Assembly: GCA_964402925.1 (NCBI GenBank)
Contig: CAYOED010000021.1
Span: 1 to 48,173, forward strand
Direction: 5' to 3'
Length of the DNA stretch: 48,173 nucleotides
From: Suilimivivens sp964402925
GTDB taxonomy: Bacteria > Bacillota > Clostridia > Lachnospirales > Lachnospiraceae
Shown in pieces: positions 24,787-34,442 of the stretch; positions within the stretch are counted from its first letter, which is position 1, and every line of letters starts with the position of its first letter. The translations under genes were made by a program, and so were the position numbers. Under the pieces are notes generated by a model that saw only the letters and a list, made by a program, of their open reading frames with translations, searched no databases and was not told where the DNA came from.

Positions 24787-26970
24787 ATGTCAATTAAGAT
24801 TGCGCTTGCAGGTAATCCAAACTGCGGTAAAACAACATTATTTAATGCTCTTACCGGTTCCAATCAGTTCGTTGGAAACTGGCCCGGGGTAACGGTAGAA
24901 AAAAAAGAAGGTAAGTTAAAGGGGCATAAAGATGTAATCATCATGGATCTTCCGGGGATTTATTCCCTTTCACCATACACACTAGAGGAAGTGGTGGCAA
25001 GAAATTACCTGATCACAGAAAGACCGGATGTGATCATGAATATCGTAGACGGTACAAATATTGAAAGAAATCTTTATCTTTCCACACAGCTCATGGAATT
25101 GGGAATTCCTGTTATTATGGCTGTCAATATGATGGACGTAGTGCAAAAGAGCGGTGATAAGATTAACATTTCTAAATTAAGTGAGAAGTTGGGATGTGAA
25201 GTAGTTGAGATTTCCGCACTGAAGGGAACTGGTATCACCAAGGCGGCTGAAAGGGCTGTAGGACTGGCAGGTCAGAAAAAGGCTTCCGCGCAGGTGCACA
25301 AGTTTGCTGTCGAGGTAGAAAACGTGCTGACTTCCATTGAAGATAAGCTGGGTAATAACGTTCCTGCAGACCAAAAGAGGTTCTTTGCGATCAAGCTACT
25401 TGAAAAGGATGACAAAATAGGAGAACAGATGAAAAATGTTCCCGATGTATCCCGTGAAATCGAACAGATAGAGAAGGAAATGGATGATGATACGGAAAGT
25501 ATCATTACCAATGAGAGATACGTCTATATTTCTTCTATTATCGGAGAGTGCTATGCAAAGGCTGGCAAAGAAAAGTTGACGACCTCCGATAAGATTGATA
25601 AGATTGTAACCAACAGATGGCTGGCACTTCCTATTTTTGCAGTGGTCATGTTTATTGTTTATTATGTGTCTGTAACAACGGTAGGTACATGGGCAACGGA
25701 CTGGGCAAATGACGGAGTGTTTGGCGAGGGATGGAGTCTGTTTGGACTTGAAATCCCGGGTATTCCGGTCATAATTGAAAACGCGCTTAGCGCGATAGGC
25801 TGTGCAGACTGGCTGCAGGCGCTGATTCTGGACGGTATTGTTGCCGGTGTGGGCGCAGTGCTTGGATTCGTGCCTCAGATGCTGGTATTGTTCATTTTCC
25901 TGGCATTCTTAGAAGCCTGCGGATATATGGCAAGAGTTGCGTTTATTATGGATAGAATTTTTAGAAAATTCGGACTTTCGGGAAAGTCATTCATTCCCAT
26001 GCTGATTGGAAGCGGCTGCGGTGTTCCCGGCGTCATGGCATCTAGGACTATTGAAAATGACCGTGATCGTAAGATGACAATCATGACGACTACCTTTGTG
26101 CCCTGCGGTGCAAAGCTTCCGATTATTGCCCTGATTGCAGGCGCACTTTTTGATGGTGCATGGTGGGTGGCTCCCAGCGCTTACTTTGTGGGTATTGCGG
26201 CAATCATCTGCTCGGGTATTATCTTAAAGAAGACAAAAATGTTTGCAGGAGATCCGGCGCCTTTCGTTATGGAACTTCCGGCGTATCACATGCCTACAGC
26301 AGGCAATGTCCTAAGAAGTATGTGGGAGCGGGGCTGGTCCTTTATCAAAAAGGCGGGAACAATCATCCTTCTATCCACCATCGTACTTTGGTTCCTTATG
26401 AGTTTTGGATGGGCGGACGGCTCTTTTGGAATGCTTGAAGCCGAGCAGCTTGACAGTAGTATTCTTGCGGCAATGGGCGGTATCTTTGCACCGATCTTTG
26501 CACCTTTAGGATGGGGAGACTGGAAGATGGCGGTTGCAGCAATTACAGGTCTTATCGCAAAAGAAAATGTAGTAGGCACATTCGGTATTCTCTTTGGCTT
26601 TGCTGAAGTGGCAGAAGACGGAGAAGAAATATGGGGACAGCTGGCAGGAAGCTTAAGTGCGGTAGCTGCATATTCCTTCCTGATATTCAATCTGCTGTGT
26701 GCACCATGTTTTGCCGCTATGGGAGCGATTAAGAGAGAGATGAATAATATAAAATGGTTCTGGTTTGCAATCGGTTATCAGACAATTCTGGCATATGCGG
26801 TTTCGCTCTGTGCATATCAGCTTGGCAATCTGTTTATGACAGGTGTGTTTGGAATTGGCACGGCAGTGGCTGTCCTTTTGGTAATCGGATTCATTTACCT
26901 GCTCTTTAGACCGTATAAAGAGAGCAGAACCTTAAAGGTTGATATGAAGAAAATGGCTCGTGCAAAATAA
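24787..26970 (+). CDS. feoB: ferrous iron transporter FeoB
   Basis: A 727-residue inner-membrane Fe(II) transporter. The N-terminal GTPase domain has G1 GNPNCGKTT (residues 9-17), G3 DLPG and G4 NMMD. It is followed by the helical GDI-like region and the polytopic domain with two Gate motifs (SGCGVPGVMASRTI and CAPCFAAMGAIKREM). The Cys residues in these gates are typical of FeoB. The start at 24787 is set by TAGGAG 12 bases upstream; a GTG at 24775 would overlap that site. It is followed by its Cys-rich companion. Confidence 0.97.
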   Translation: MSIKIALAGNPNCGKTTLFNALTGSNQFVGNWPGVTVEKKEGKLKGHKDVIIMDLPGIYSLSPYTLEEVVARNYLITERPDVIMNIVDGTNIERNLYLSTQLMELGIPVIMAVNMMDVVQKSGDKINISKLSEKLGCEVVEISALKGTGITKAAERAVGLAGQKKASAQVHKFAVEVENVLTSIEDKLGNNVPADQKRFFAIKLLEKDDKIGEQMKNVPDVSREIEQIEKEMDDDTESIITNERYVYISSIIGECYAKAGKEKLTTSDKIDKIVTNRWLALPIFAVVMFIVYYVSVTTVGTWATDWANDGVFGEGWSLFGLEIPGIPVIIENALSAIGCADWLQALILDGIVAGVGAVLGFVPQMLVLFIFLAFLEACGYMARVAFIMDRIFRKFGLSGKSFIPMLIGSGCGVPGVMASRTIENDRDRKMTIMTTTFVPCGAKLPIIALIAGALFDGAWWVAPSAYFVGIAAIICSGIILKKTKMFAGDPAPFVMELPAYHMPTAGNVLRSMWERGWSFIKKAGTIILLSTIVLWFLMSFGWADGSFGMLEAEQLDSSILAAMGGIFAPIFAPLGWGDWKMAVAAITGLIAKENVVGTFGILFGFAEVAEDGEEIWGQLAGSLSAVAAYSFLIFNLLCAPCFAAMGAIKREMNNIKWFWFAIGYQTILAYAVSLCAYQLGNLFMTGVFGIGTAVAVLLVIGFIYLLFRPYKESRTLKVDMKKMARAK

Positions 26971-26987
26971 AGAAAAGGAGATATCTT

Positions 26988-27128
26988 ATGGGAACAATCC
27001 TTACGGCGGCAGTACTGCTTGGTATTGTGGGAGTTATTATCAGAAAGATGATACGGGACAAGAAAAACGGAAAATCTCTGCAGTGTGGCTGTGGATGTGA
27101 ACACTGCAGTGGCTGCAGTCACAAATAA
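26988..27128 (+). CDS. FeoB-associated Cys-rich membrane protein
   Basis: A 46-residue protein: one N-terminal membrane segment (about residues 3-20, ILTAAVLLGIVGVIIRK), a basic stretch, and a C-terminal CGCGCEHCSGC cluster. This is the layout of the small Cys-rich proteins found after feoB in Firmicutes, thought to help iron uptake, perhaps as the FeoC-like partner. AAAGGAG precedes the ATG and the gap after feoB is 17 bases. Confidence 0.88.
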   Translation: MGTILTAAVLLGIVGVIIRKMIRDKKNGKSLQCGCGCEHCSGCSHK

Positions 27129-27177
27129 GAAATTGGTGAAAATAAACAAAAAATATGGTAAATTAGACTTAGTTTTG

Positions 27178-27206
27178 TTGAATATGCCTTTCCCCTGTGC
27201 TATAAT
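27178..27206 (+). promoter_or_regulatory. promoter of the PAS-GGDEF-EAL gene
   Basis: TTGAAT (27178-27183), 17-base spacer, TATAAT (27201-27206). Transcription would start about 70 bases upstream of the ATG. No c-di-GMP riboswitch fold is visible in the leader. Confidence 0.7.
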
Positions 27207-27284
27207 CTTACATGTAAAAATGACAGTTTATTCCAGTGAATTATGCGGGATGTCGGGTTATAGTCAAATCAGGGGGAGGGCATC

Positions 27285-28970
27285 ATGGAAAAGTATAAGC
27301 ATGTTTCGATCGATAAATTTCTAGAGATAATTAATATCTTTAATCCGTGTATAGACGATTATCTTTATATTCTGGATTTCAGGAATGATTTCTATTATAT
27401 AGCCCCCAATGCAATAGAGCGTTTTAATCTGTCTGAGAATCAATTCTATAATGTAAACGAAAAATTAAAAGAACTGGTGTATCCCGCTGATTTTGAACTT
27501 TTGTTAAAAGATATGGAACAGATATTGAATAAAGAAAAGGATTTTCATAACCTTCAATATCGCTGGATGGATAAGAAGGGCGAACCCGTATGGATCAACT
27601 GCCGCGGAAAGGTATTAAATACTGCGGAAGGAAAACCGGAGTTTTTGGTTGGCTGCATTAATGAGATTGGATGCAAGCAGAAGGCTGATAATGTCAGTGG
27701 ACTTTTAGGGGAATCCAGCCTGCAGAATGAATTGAAGGCAGTAGACGGAGAGCGTTTAAGCGGTTTTATACTGCGTCTTGGCATAGATAATTTTAAAGAA
27801 ATCAATGAAAATAGAGGGATGGACTACGGGGATATGGTTCTTAAGCGGACGGCAGAGTGCATTCAGACTGCAATCAGTCCAAATCAGAAGCTGTATAGAA
27901 TCGTGGCGGATGAATTTGTTGTTATTGATTTAAATGGAGGCAGAGTAGAAGACGCTGTACAACTGTACAAGGATATACAAGGAAGAATCGACTGCTTTAT
28001 AGAAGAGAACCGTTATGAGGTATTCTATACGATTTCTGCCGGAATATTGAATTTTTCTGCTGTTGATGACCAGTCCTATTACAATCTGATGCGTTATGCT
28101 GAATTTTCACTAAATGAGGCGAAGAATGGAGGAAAGAATAAGTACTACATTTATTCTCAGATAGATTATGATTTATTCCAACGTAAAAAAGATATAATCC
28201 ACATCATGCGGCAGGCGGTCAATCATGATTTCGAAGGGTTTGAGGCATATTTCCAGCCTATTATGGATATCAGCAAGAATCGCCTTTTCAGTGCGGAAAC
28301 ATTGCTGCGTTTCCGTACATCAGAGACAGGTGTGATTACGCCTGGTGAATTTATTCCGCTCTTGGAAGAAAGTAATCTGATCATCCCGGTAGGCAAGTGG
28401 GTTCTGTATCAGGCCATGGAGGCATGCAGTAAAATCCAAAAAAAAGTACCGGATTTCCGAATTTCGGTGAATCTGTCTTATATTCAGGTTTTAAAGAGCA
28501 ATATACTGGAAGATATTCTCTCCGGAATCGAAAAATATCAGCTGAAAAAGGGCAGTATATTGATAGAGTTGACAGAAAGCGGATTCTTGGAGTCTAACAC
28601 CTTCTTTCTTAACTTCTGTGAGGGACTGAAAGAGAATGGAATTCCTTTGGCGTTGGATGATTTTGGAACAGGTTATTCCAACTTCCATTATCTGTACAAC
28701 TTAAATCCAAGCACCATTAAGATAGACCGCTCCTTCACCATGAAGGCGCTCAGTAATTCCTATGAACATAACCTGCTTCAGCACATGATCGATATGACAC
28801 ACAGTATTGATCTTAAGCTTTGCGTTGAAGGAATAGAAACCAAACAGGAATTGAATAAGATATGTGAAATGGGACCGGACTACATACAGGGATTTTATTT
28901 TGGAAAGCCCTACCCGTTGGAACAGTTCATGGCGGATTTTGTGGAAGAAAAAGCACCGCTTGAAGGGTAA
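27285..28970 (+). CDS. PAS-GGDEF-EAL protein, probable c-di-GMP phosphodiesterase
   Basis: A 561-residue soluble signalling protein. A PAS-type sensor occupies about residues 15-125 (QYRWMDKKGEPVWINCRGKV). The GGDEF domain (about 150-295) is degenerate, with VADEF in place of GGDEF, so it is probably not a cyclase. The EAL domain (about 305-555) keeps the metal and catalytic residues: SAETLLRF (EAL variant), NLS, LIELTESGF, LDDFGTGYSNF, KIDRSF, VEGIET and IQGFYFGKP. It should therefore degrade cyclic-di-GMP, with the GGDEF part perhaps as GTP sensor. Ribosome binding site GGGGGAGGG. It is a single gene. Confidence 0.9.
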   Translation: MEKYKHVSIDKFLEIINIFNPCIDDYLYILDFRNDFYYIAPNAIERFNLSENQFYNVNEKLKELVYPADFELLLKDMEQILNKEKDFHNLQYRWMDKKGEPVWINCRGKVLNTAEGKPEFLVGCINEIGCKQKADNVSGLLGESSLQNELKAVDGERLSGFILRLGIDNFKEINENRGMDYGDMVLKRTAECIQTAISPNQKLYRIVADEFVVIDLNGGRVEDAVQLYKDIQGRIDCFIEENRYEVFYTISAGILNFSAVDDQSYYNLMRYAEFSLNEAKNGGKNKYYIYSQIDYDLFQRKKDIIHIMRQAVNHDFEGFEAYFQPIMDISKNRLFSAETLLRFRTSETGVITPGEFIPLLEESNLIIPVGKWVLYQAMEACSKIQKKVPDFRISVNLSYIQVLKSNILEDILSGIEKYQLKKGSILIELTESGFLESNTFFLNFCEGLKENGIPLALDDFGTGYSNFHYLYNLNPSTIKIDRSFTMKALSNSYEHNLLQHMIDMTHSIDLKLCVEGIETKQELNKICEMGPDYIQGFYFGKPYPLEQFMADFVEEKAPLEG

Positions 28971-29091
28971 GAACGAGGCGGCGGTTCATTAAAATCAGAG
29001 AACATCATTTGCATACTGCAGCGCAAAGGGTGAGTGGGCGACTTGCATTGGTCCGTTGCTTTTGTTATAGTGTGTTTGTGGGGGGATTGTA

Positions 29092-29283
29092 TTGTTTGCG
29101 GTTCCAATGCTGGTGGGCAATATTGCACAGGCAGTTTCAGCCCTTTTGTGTCTGCTGCGTCTGATGAAGCTGAAGGAATTATTTGATTTGAAGTTCAGCT
29201 ATATGAAGCTGCAAAAGAAGTACAACAAAAAGATTATCCGTTTGGGACTTACGTCCGGAATTTCCGGGAGGAAGGCGGTTTAG
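29092..29283 (+). pseudogene. remnant of a MATE-family efflux gene
   Basis: The frame VPMLVGNIAQAVSALLCLLR, then LKELFDLKFSYM and KKIIRLGLTSGIS, reads like the middle of a MATE multidrug/Na+ antiporter, between two membrane segments. It is preceded by an in-frame TAG and ends after about 63 codons, so both ends are missing. It has no plausible ATG with a ribosome binding site. The flanks (28971-29091 and 29284-29309) show no other gene. Confidence 0.5.
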
Positions 29284-29309
29284 ATAAAATGTAGTTTGGG
29301 GAGAAAAGT

Positions 29310-30494
29310 ATGGCAGAAATAAAGAGAATTTTTAAAAAATTAGTTTGTATATGGATTGTCTTTGTTTCTGGAGTTTTATTTTTCGGTATGTCTGTCCGTG
29401 CAGCAGAGGAGGAAGGGGACTGGATAGAAATTGTTTCCGTGACTCCGAACTATTACGCGAATTATACAGACCCTGTAACATTTACAGCGACCATCAGTTA
29501 TTCACTACAGTCCGCAGAGCAGGGAATCATATATTTGGGGTTCAATACGGGTTCGCCGGAATGTTATACATATTCTCCGGAACCTGAGGATGTGCAGATT
29601 GTTTCAAAAGGAACCGGAACAGTGGAACTTTCGGCAACGGTGACACCTGTGGACTGGGGCTCAGCGCTGAATTTGATGTATCAGTTTATGGCCGGCGGCA
29701 GCGGTGCGGTCCAGGATTTTAAGGTTTATGCGATGCTCTGTGAATATCCTCATGAAGATCCGCCTAGCCCCCTTGCTGACCACGCAGCAGTCTTGACAGA
29801 CTTGCCGGACTCTGCATTACAGACTGAAATTTTTTACGGTGACAGCAGTAATCCATCCAGAGAAATCTTTGACTGCGCTTTGGAAACAATAGTGGATGGA
29901 ATCCGTTCAGACGAGTATAGCCCTCAGCTGGCGCATATGCTGATTGCGTTATGCAATTCCATACATGACGGCGGGAACATGAATACCACTTTTGACAGAA
30001 TGGGATTTTATGATACGGTGACAGACTATGGCATGTCAGGCATTCTTCTTGCCTACGGAATAGGCAAAAAGCAAGTTGACGACAAGACTTATGTATTGAT
30101 CATTGCAAGGGGAACCGGAGATTTTTCCTTAAGTCCTGCAGGAAATATTAATTCTTTGTCTGAATGGATGAGCAATATTCTGGATGCCGGAGCCAATGAC
30201 TTGGGGCAGCACAGCGGTTTTTCTGATGCTGCCAATGAGCTTCATGACAGAGTGATGAGATTTTTAGAGAGGGAGGATGTAGATGATTTTTCTGATGTCA
30301 AATTTATTATTACCGGTCACAGCCGCGGAGCGGCGGCAGCGAACATACTTGCTGCAAGGCTGGCAGATGAGGGATTGAACAGGAAAACATCTATTGCTAT
30401 ACCTTTGCCTGTCCGGATACCGCAGTCATTGACAAAGAAACTGCGGAGTCCTATCGCTGCATATTCAATATCGGAAATGCAAATGATATGGTGA
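29310..30494 (+). pseudogene. 5' part of a frameshifted surface lipase
   Basis: It starts with a signal peptide (residues 1-32, ending SVRAA). A beta-rich segment of about 110 residues follows, then a class 3 lipase-like alpha/beta-hydrolase domain with the nucleophile elbow FIITGHSRGAAAANILAARL. After RKT at about residue 360 the frame turns to nonsense and stops at 30492-30494. In the -1 frame the expected lipase sequence continues (NIYCYTFACPDTAV and FNIGNANDMVTWVP). One A is missing from the run at 30384-30387. It starts after GGGGAG. The normal product would be a cell-surface lipase or esterase of about 780 residues. Confidence 0.75.
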
Positions 30495-31654
30495 CGTGGG
30501 TTCCAAGAGCAGTATGGGAGAGTTCCGGAGAAAAGGATGGATGGGGGAAAGATTCTTATTGGGACAAATACGGGAACAGCTTCTGGTATTGTGAAGATTG
30601 GGAGGACTATAGAAACCTGCATGAGAAATTCACGCTCCTGCCGTCAATCATGCTGGACTGGGTGAATAAGTATCATCTGCAGAATTTGTACCTGACTTAT
30701 CTTAGAGATGAAAAGGAACCGGATGAATATAAGGATCGTGAAGGGACTACGGAAGCCATAAATGCAGCTGCACAGAAGAAAAGAGAAAGTGCAGGGGAAA
30801 GTCTGGAAAAGACAAGGGAACTTTTGGAAATTGACGATAGCAGCATAATCGGCATCAGTGTTTTCTGTCCTGTTGATGTCATGATATCTGATAAGGATGG
30901 AAATCCAATTGTTTCTACGACAGGCAGTGAAGGGAAAATTTATGAGGGCGGAGAAGAAAAAGCCCTCCTTTCATTTTACGGTGGCAAAAAGAAGATTTTT
31001 ATAATAGACGAGGAAGAGCTTGACATTACTTTAGTGGGAACCGGTACGGGGGTAATGAGGTTTTCGATTGCATCGGGGAATACATTCCAAGAAACAGTGA
31101 CGGAGGAAAAAGTCTTTGAGGAAGTGGAACTTTATGACGGAAAGACGATGCATTGCACATTAAACAGCGGCGCTGAAATAGAAGAGACAAGGTTATTCCT
31201 TGTAGATGATGGGGAAAAAGAGGTTGTCGAAATAATGACGGACGGCACAGAAGAAATCCTTCATGAAGAAACCGCGGAAGAGGGCGAAGCTGATACGCAG
31301 GAAGAAACACAGAAGGAAGAAGATGGTGCAAAGCCGGATGAGGAAGATGGGATGAATGCCGGTGCGGAGGAAACTGAAACAGGAGCGGAAGAGGATGGTA
31401 TAAAAGGGGACTTACATAGAATTCCGCACAATATCATTATCGCTGGAAGTGCAGCAGTAGTTCTGCTATTGATTATTATCATGATAGGGAGGCTGTTTAA
31501 GAGAAAGAGACGCGCCAAAGCGGCTAAGATGTTGGAAACAGATTTAGGTAAATCAGCCATGCGAAAGCAGCTGCGTTATTGCCCGGTGTGCGGGAAAGTA
31601 GATAGCGCTGGTGCGGCATTTTGTAAATATTGTGGTTCCAAAATGAGAAGATAA
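30488..31654 (+). pseudogene. 3' part of the frameshifted lipase: C-terminal anchor and zinc ribbon
   Basis: The reading frame is open from 30386 and continues the lipase domain; the ATG at 30488 lies mid-domain and is not a true start. The remainder contains a coiled, charged stretch, a beta-rich domain (FCPVDVMISDKDGNPIV), an acidic spacer of Glu/Asp-rich repeats, a membrane segment (about residues 312-333 of this frame) with the stop-transfer signal KRKRR, and a zinc ribbon after it, CPVCGKVDSAGAAFCKYCG. The zinc ribbon would lie inside the cell, an unusual arrangement for a surface hydrolase. Confidence 0.75.
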
Positions 31655-31816
31655 AAATGTTTGCTGCATTATACGAACTGCTCGTTTCACGGGATGGGGA
31701 AGAGTAATGCATAATTACCTCTATTTAGATCATAATATGTAAAGATGATTGATTTCTGACAGAGTGTATGATAAACTTCTATCCACGAAATTTATGTAAA
31801 TGAAGAATATTATATG

Positions 31817-31853
31817 CTCAGTTATTGAATTTGAGTAACTGAGGTGATATAAT
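31817..31853 (+). promoter_or_regulatory. promoter with inverted-repeat operator of the 57-aa/GNAT pair
   Basis: TTGAAT (31825-31830), 17-base spacer, TATAAT (31848-31853). The inverted repeat CTCAGTTA / TAACTGAG (31817-31824, 31836-31843) surrounds the -35 box, as expected for a tightly self-regulated unit such as a toxin-antitoxin operon. Confidence 0.8.
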
Positions 31854-31889
31854 TTGAGTAATAATAACGAAAAGAAAGGAGAAATTGAA

Positions 31890-32063
31890 ATGGATGCATG
31901 TGCGTTAAAGCCTATAATGCCTTTTGTGACAAGAAGCGAATTGGAAAGAACACCTGCGACTGAAGATAATAGGAAAATGGTTGAGTTTATGGATTCTCAC
32001 AATTTCTCCTTTGATGTTGATGCCGAAACTAATAGTTTAAGGTGTACAGTAACAGAAAAATAG
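31890..32063 (+). CDS. small hypothetical protein, possible antitoxin
   Basis: A 57-residue acidic protein, MDACALKPIMPFVTRSELER onward, that I do not recognise. It has no ribbon-helix-helix or membrane segment. It starts at 31890 with AAAGGAG ten bases upstream; an earlier in-frame TTG at 31854 falls in the promoter. It is six bases upstream of a GNAT-type gene and behind a palindromic promoter, the usual position of an antitoxin. That role is inference. Confidence 0.6.
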   Translation: MDACALKPIMPFVTRSELERTPATEDNRKMVEFMDSHNFSFDVDAETNSLRCTVTEK

Positions 32064-32069
32064 AGTGAG

Positions 32070-32468
32070 ATGGATATAATAAAATATACTTCGGAATATG
32101 AGAATCTGAAAAGCCAGTTTACATGCGGAAACATAGTTATCGATAATTTCTTGAAGAATGGTGGTGCTCTGGATGAAAACCAGGGCATTACTTATGTTTT
32201 GCTGTCTGATAAAAAAGATGCTATTATTGGTTATTATAATATAGAGGTAGGAAGGGTTGACCAAATTAAGGATGTAGGCGACAGTGTGATATATAAGCCT
32301 ATGGGCGGAGCGGTAAACATTAATTATTTGGCAATAGACAGTAAATATCAGGGAACAAAAATAGCAGAGATAGAAGGTAACAAAATATATTTAGGTGATT
32401 ATTTATTGCGAGATTGCGAAAAGAAAATTTTGCAGTTGAGAAAGAAAGCCCTATTTTTTGACTTTTAA
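32070..32468 (+). pseudogene. truncated GNAT acetyltransferase (toxin-like)
   Basis: The N-terminal three quarters of a GNAT domain are clear: IDNFLKNGGALDENQGITYV, IIGYYNIEVG and VNINYLAIDSKYQG. This is the type found in TacT/AtaT-like toxin pairs, which acetylate aminoacyl-tRNA. After DCEKKILQLRKK the sequence becomes unrelated (ALFFDF-stop), so the last strand and helix with part of the acetyl-CoA site are missing; about 40-50 residues seem lost. The junction near 32443 is 150 bases before the IS element, so another event caused it. It is probably inactive. Confidence 0.65.
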
Positions 32469-32537
32469 TAAAAAAAAGTGTTATACTCCTAATATATTTT
32501 GATAAATAAGGGTTTTCTGTTAAACCGTATAAAATAT

Positions 32538-32570
32538 TTGACGTTCCTGCCTAAAAATTGACGTTCATGC
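32538..32570 (+). repeat. two TTGACGTTC direct repeats left of the IS element
   Basis: TTGACGTTCCTGC (32538-32550) and TTGACGTTCATGC (32558-32570) are spaced 20 bases apart. They could be binding sites for a regulator of the gene that lay here before the IS entered, or of the surface-protein gene now on the far side. Nothing else is seen in 32469-32596. Confidence 0.5.
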
Positions 32571-32596
32571 TTGAAAGCTTGTTTTATTCATAAAAA

Positions 32597-32664
32597 GATG
32601 TTGGGGTCAAAAGAGTTTTTAGAAACTCGCTGACTTTTCATATAGTACCTTGAAAATTTCACAC
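32597..32664 (+). repeat. left terminal inverted repeat of the IS
   Basis: The two matching blocks are separated by 28 bases here, against four in the right end. The extra bases hold a small hairpin, GAGTTT / AAACTC (about 32613-32628), downstream of the transposase gene, which could end its transcript. Confidence 0.8.
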
Positions 32665-32730
32665 AATCATTTCGATGATGAGATTTTGCATATTTATCTG
32701 TGATATTGGAGGTTTGGTTCCGGCTCTCTA

Positions 32731-34335
32731 TCACGCCAGTACCGGATTTTCAGCATAGTGGCCCAGACCCCTCCGATATGTGAAGAGCTTTTTAAAGTTC
32801 AATGCTCCAATTTTGCAGCCAAAGAAAAATCTTCCTCTGATCAATCCTCTGACAGGCATCCTGTCAGCATGGTAGATTCTTCTCAAAATGGAGGGCACGG
32901 TTTCTACTCCATTACGGATCTTAAAAAGATTACGGAATTCTTCCGTTCCCATAAACCGTTGCTGTTTTGCACGTTCATGCGCTTTTATGGATACCGTTAC
33001 AGAACTGACCCGTTTATGGATCTTCGCTTTGCATCGGTCTTTGTTCGGGCATCCAGCACATTGCTCTCTTCTAAATGATACGTGGAACTGCTGGGATTTA
33101 CTTCCTGTATATCCGCAGGATTTGGGTTCATATCCTGCCGGACATCTCAAGACCTTTGTTCCTGCTTCGTTAAAGACAAAATCTGCAAGGATATCATCGA
33201 CAGGCTTTCCGGATAAATCGGTATTAACCAGACGGATGTTCTTCTTTTCAGCGAGATCATGGTTTTCTTTTCCCGTATAAGCGCCGTCTGTAACAAGGAT
33301 CGTTTCTTTTTCCTGCACCTCCTTGCGTCCCAGGCTGTCTTTCAGGAACTGGCTGTCGCTGTAGTTGTTCTGCTCGTACTGATAATCCGTGATGACAGAG
33401 CCGTTTTTACCCACCGTCTCTTCCAGATTGGCAGCATACCCCTGATGTTCTTTCCCGGCTTTCTTCCTGAAGGTCGCATCCGGGTCAGACGGATTCTGGA
33501 GTATACTGGAATGAAACCCACTGTCTCCTTTTGTACGGAGGCGGCGAACAGCTTCTTCTACAACGGTCTGTTCCGAAAGGCAGCGGACCAGAAGCTGATA
33601 TTCCGTAACGTCATCATAGTCGGAGCCGCATACGGACAGCAGCTTATCTGCGTCTGCAAGAATGTTCTTTAACTGCTTATCCGTTTCCGAATCATTATTA
33701 TAGTAGAATGTTCGGTTGTAGTCATTCGGATCACAATAATGTGCAAGGTCTTCTGGCAGGATCGCCTGATTGTTTTTGCAAAGATAATCAGCCAGTTTTG
33801 CCACACAGGTATAGAGCAGTTCTGCCCGGCTGAGTTTTCTGATATTTGCAGCGATCATCATAGAATCCATCCGCTTGATGCGGGGATTAAGATCCATCAT
33901 TTTTGCGATTTTCTCACTCAAGCCTGTAATACAGTCATGAAGTAAGTCAATTCCGTAAACAGACTCATGATCATAGCAGCGTTTGCGGAAACGTGAAAGT
34001 GATTTATCACTCAGAGGCTGTTCTTTGCAGCTAGTAGTATGAAGAGCATACTGGTACCGGGGATCCAGCATTAAATTTTCGACGACCTCATCATCGGAAA
34101 TGCCGAAAACTTCCTTAATGATCAATGCACTAATGCAGACATTTACCGGGGTATTTGGTCTTGAAACATTAGAAGAATACAGGACTCTGAATGGTTCTTC
34201 ATCTATGGAAGGAAAAATATCTTCTGCAAATGATTTTGCCCATGAGTGTTCTAATGCCTTTTGCTCCCGGGAAGTCAGTTCGCAGAAACTGTCTGTAAGA
34301 GACAACTGCTGATAAGAATTCGTTCTGAATGACAT
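32731..34335 (-). CDS. IS1182-family transposase
   Basis: A 534-residue DDE transposase, apparently intact. The N-terminal region (about 60-140) has the helix-turn-helix typical of this family (NVCISALIIKEVFGISDDEV, YALHTTSCKEQPLSDKSLSRF). The catalytic residues are readable: first Asp in RMDSMMIAANI, second in ILVTDGAYTG, and the Glu in RNGVETVPSILRR. A Cys cluster (CAGCPNKDRCKAK) lies between them. It starts at Met 34335, nine bases after AGGTGG; the ATG six bases before is closer to that site and less likely. Confidence 0.93.
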   Translation of the reverse strand: MSFRTNSYQQLSLTDSFCELTSREQKALEHSWAKSFAEDIFPSIDEEPFRVLYSSNVSRPNTPVNVCISALIIKEVFGISDDEVVENLMLDPRYQYALHTTSCKEQPLSDKSLSRFRKRCYDHESVYGIDLLHDCITGLSEKIAKMMDLNPRIKRMDSMMIAANIRKLSRAELLYTCVAKLADYLCKNNQAILPEDLAHYCDPNDYNRTFYYNNDSETDKQLKNILADADKLLSVCGSDYDDVTEYQLLVRCLSEQTVVEEAVRRLRTKGDSGFHSSILQNPSDPDATFRKKAGKEHQGYAANLEETVGKNGSVITDYQYEQNNYSDSQFLKDSLGRKEVQEKETILVTDGAYTGKENHDLAEKKNIRLVNTDLSGKPVDDILADFVFNEAGTKVLRCPAGYEPKSCGYTGSKSQQFHVSFRREQCAGCPNKDRCKAKIHKRVSSVTVSIKAHERAKQQRFMGTEEFRNLFKIRNGVETVPSILRRIYHADRMPVRGLIRGRFFFGCKIGALNFKKLFTYRRGLGHYAENPVLA

Positions 34336-34398
34336 ATGCATCTACCACCTTCAATTGATAGATACAGTATATCACAGCGGGCAGAAAATAGTGTGTTT

Positions 34399-34442
34399 GT
34401 GTAAAATTTTCAAGGTACTATAGGGCTTTTGACCCCAACATC
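34399..34442 (-). repeat. right terminal inverted repeat of the IS
   Basis: Blocks 34399-34421 and 34426-34442 are the mirror of the left end, with only CCCT between them. This end lies 106 bases upstream of the large surface-protein gene. Confidence 0.8.

Larger units (their letters stand above)
32597..34442. mobile_element. IS1182-type insertion sequence
   Basis: An element of 1846 bp carrying one full-length transposase gene on the minus strand. Its ends are inverted repeats: 32597-32613 with 34426-34442 (17 bp, perfect) and 32642-32664 with 34399-34421 (23 bp, one mismatch). The flanks show a possible 7-bp target duplication, ATAAAAA (32590-32596 and 34443-34449). The outer ends match well, so the element may still be mobile. 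Confidence 0.85.

Noticed and set aside
30380..30395. Programmed -1 frameshift site in the lipase gene
   Set aside because: The slip site lacks the X-XXY-YYZ form, I see no clear stimulating structure, and two other genes in the window show the same kind of homopolymer loss.
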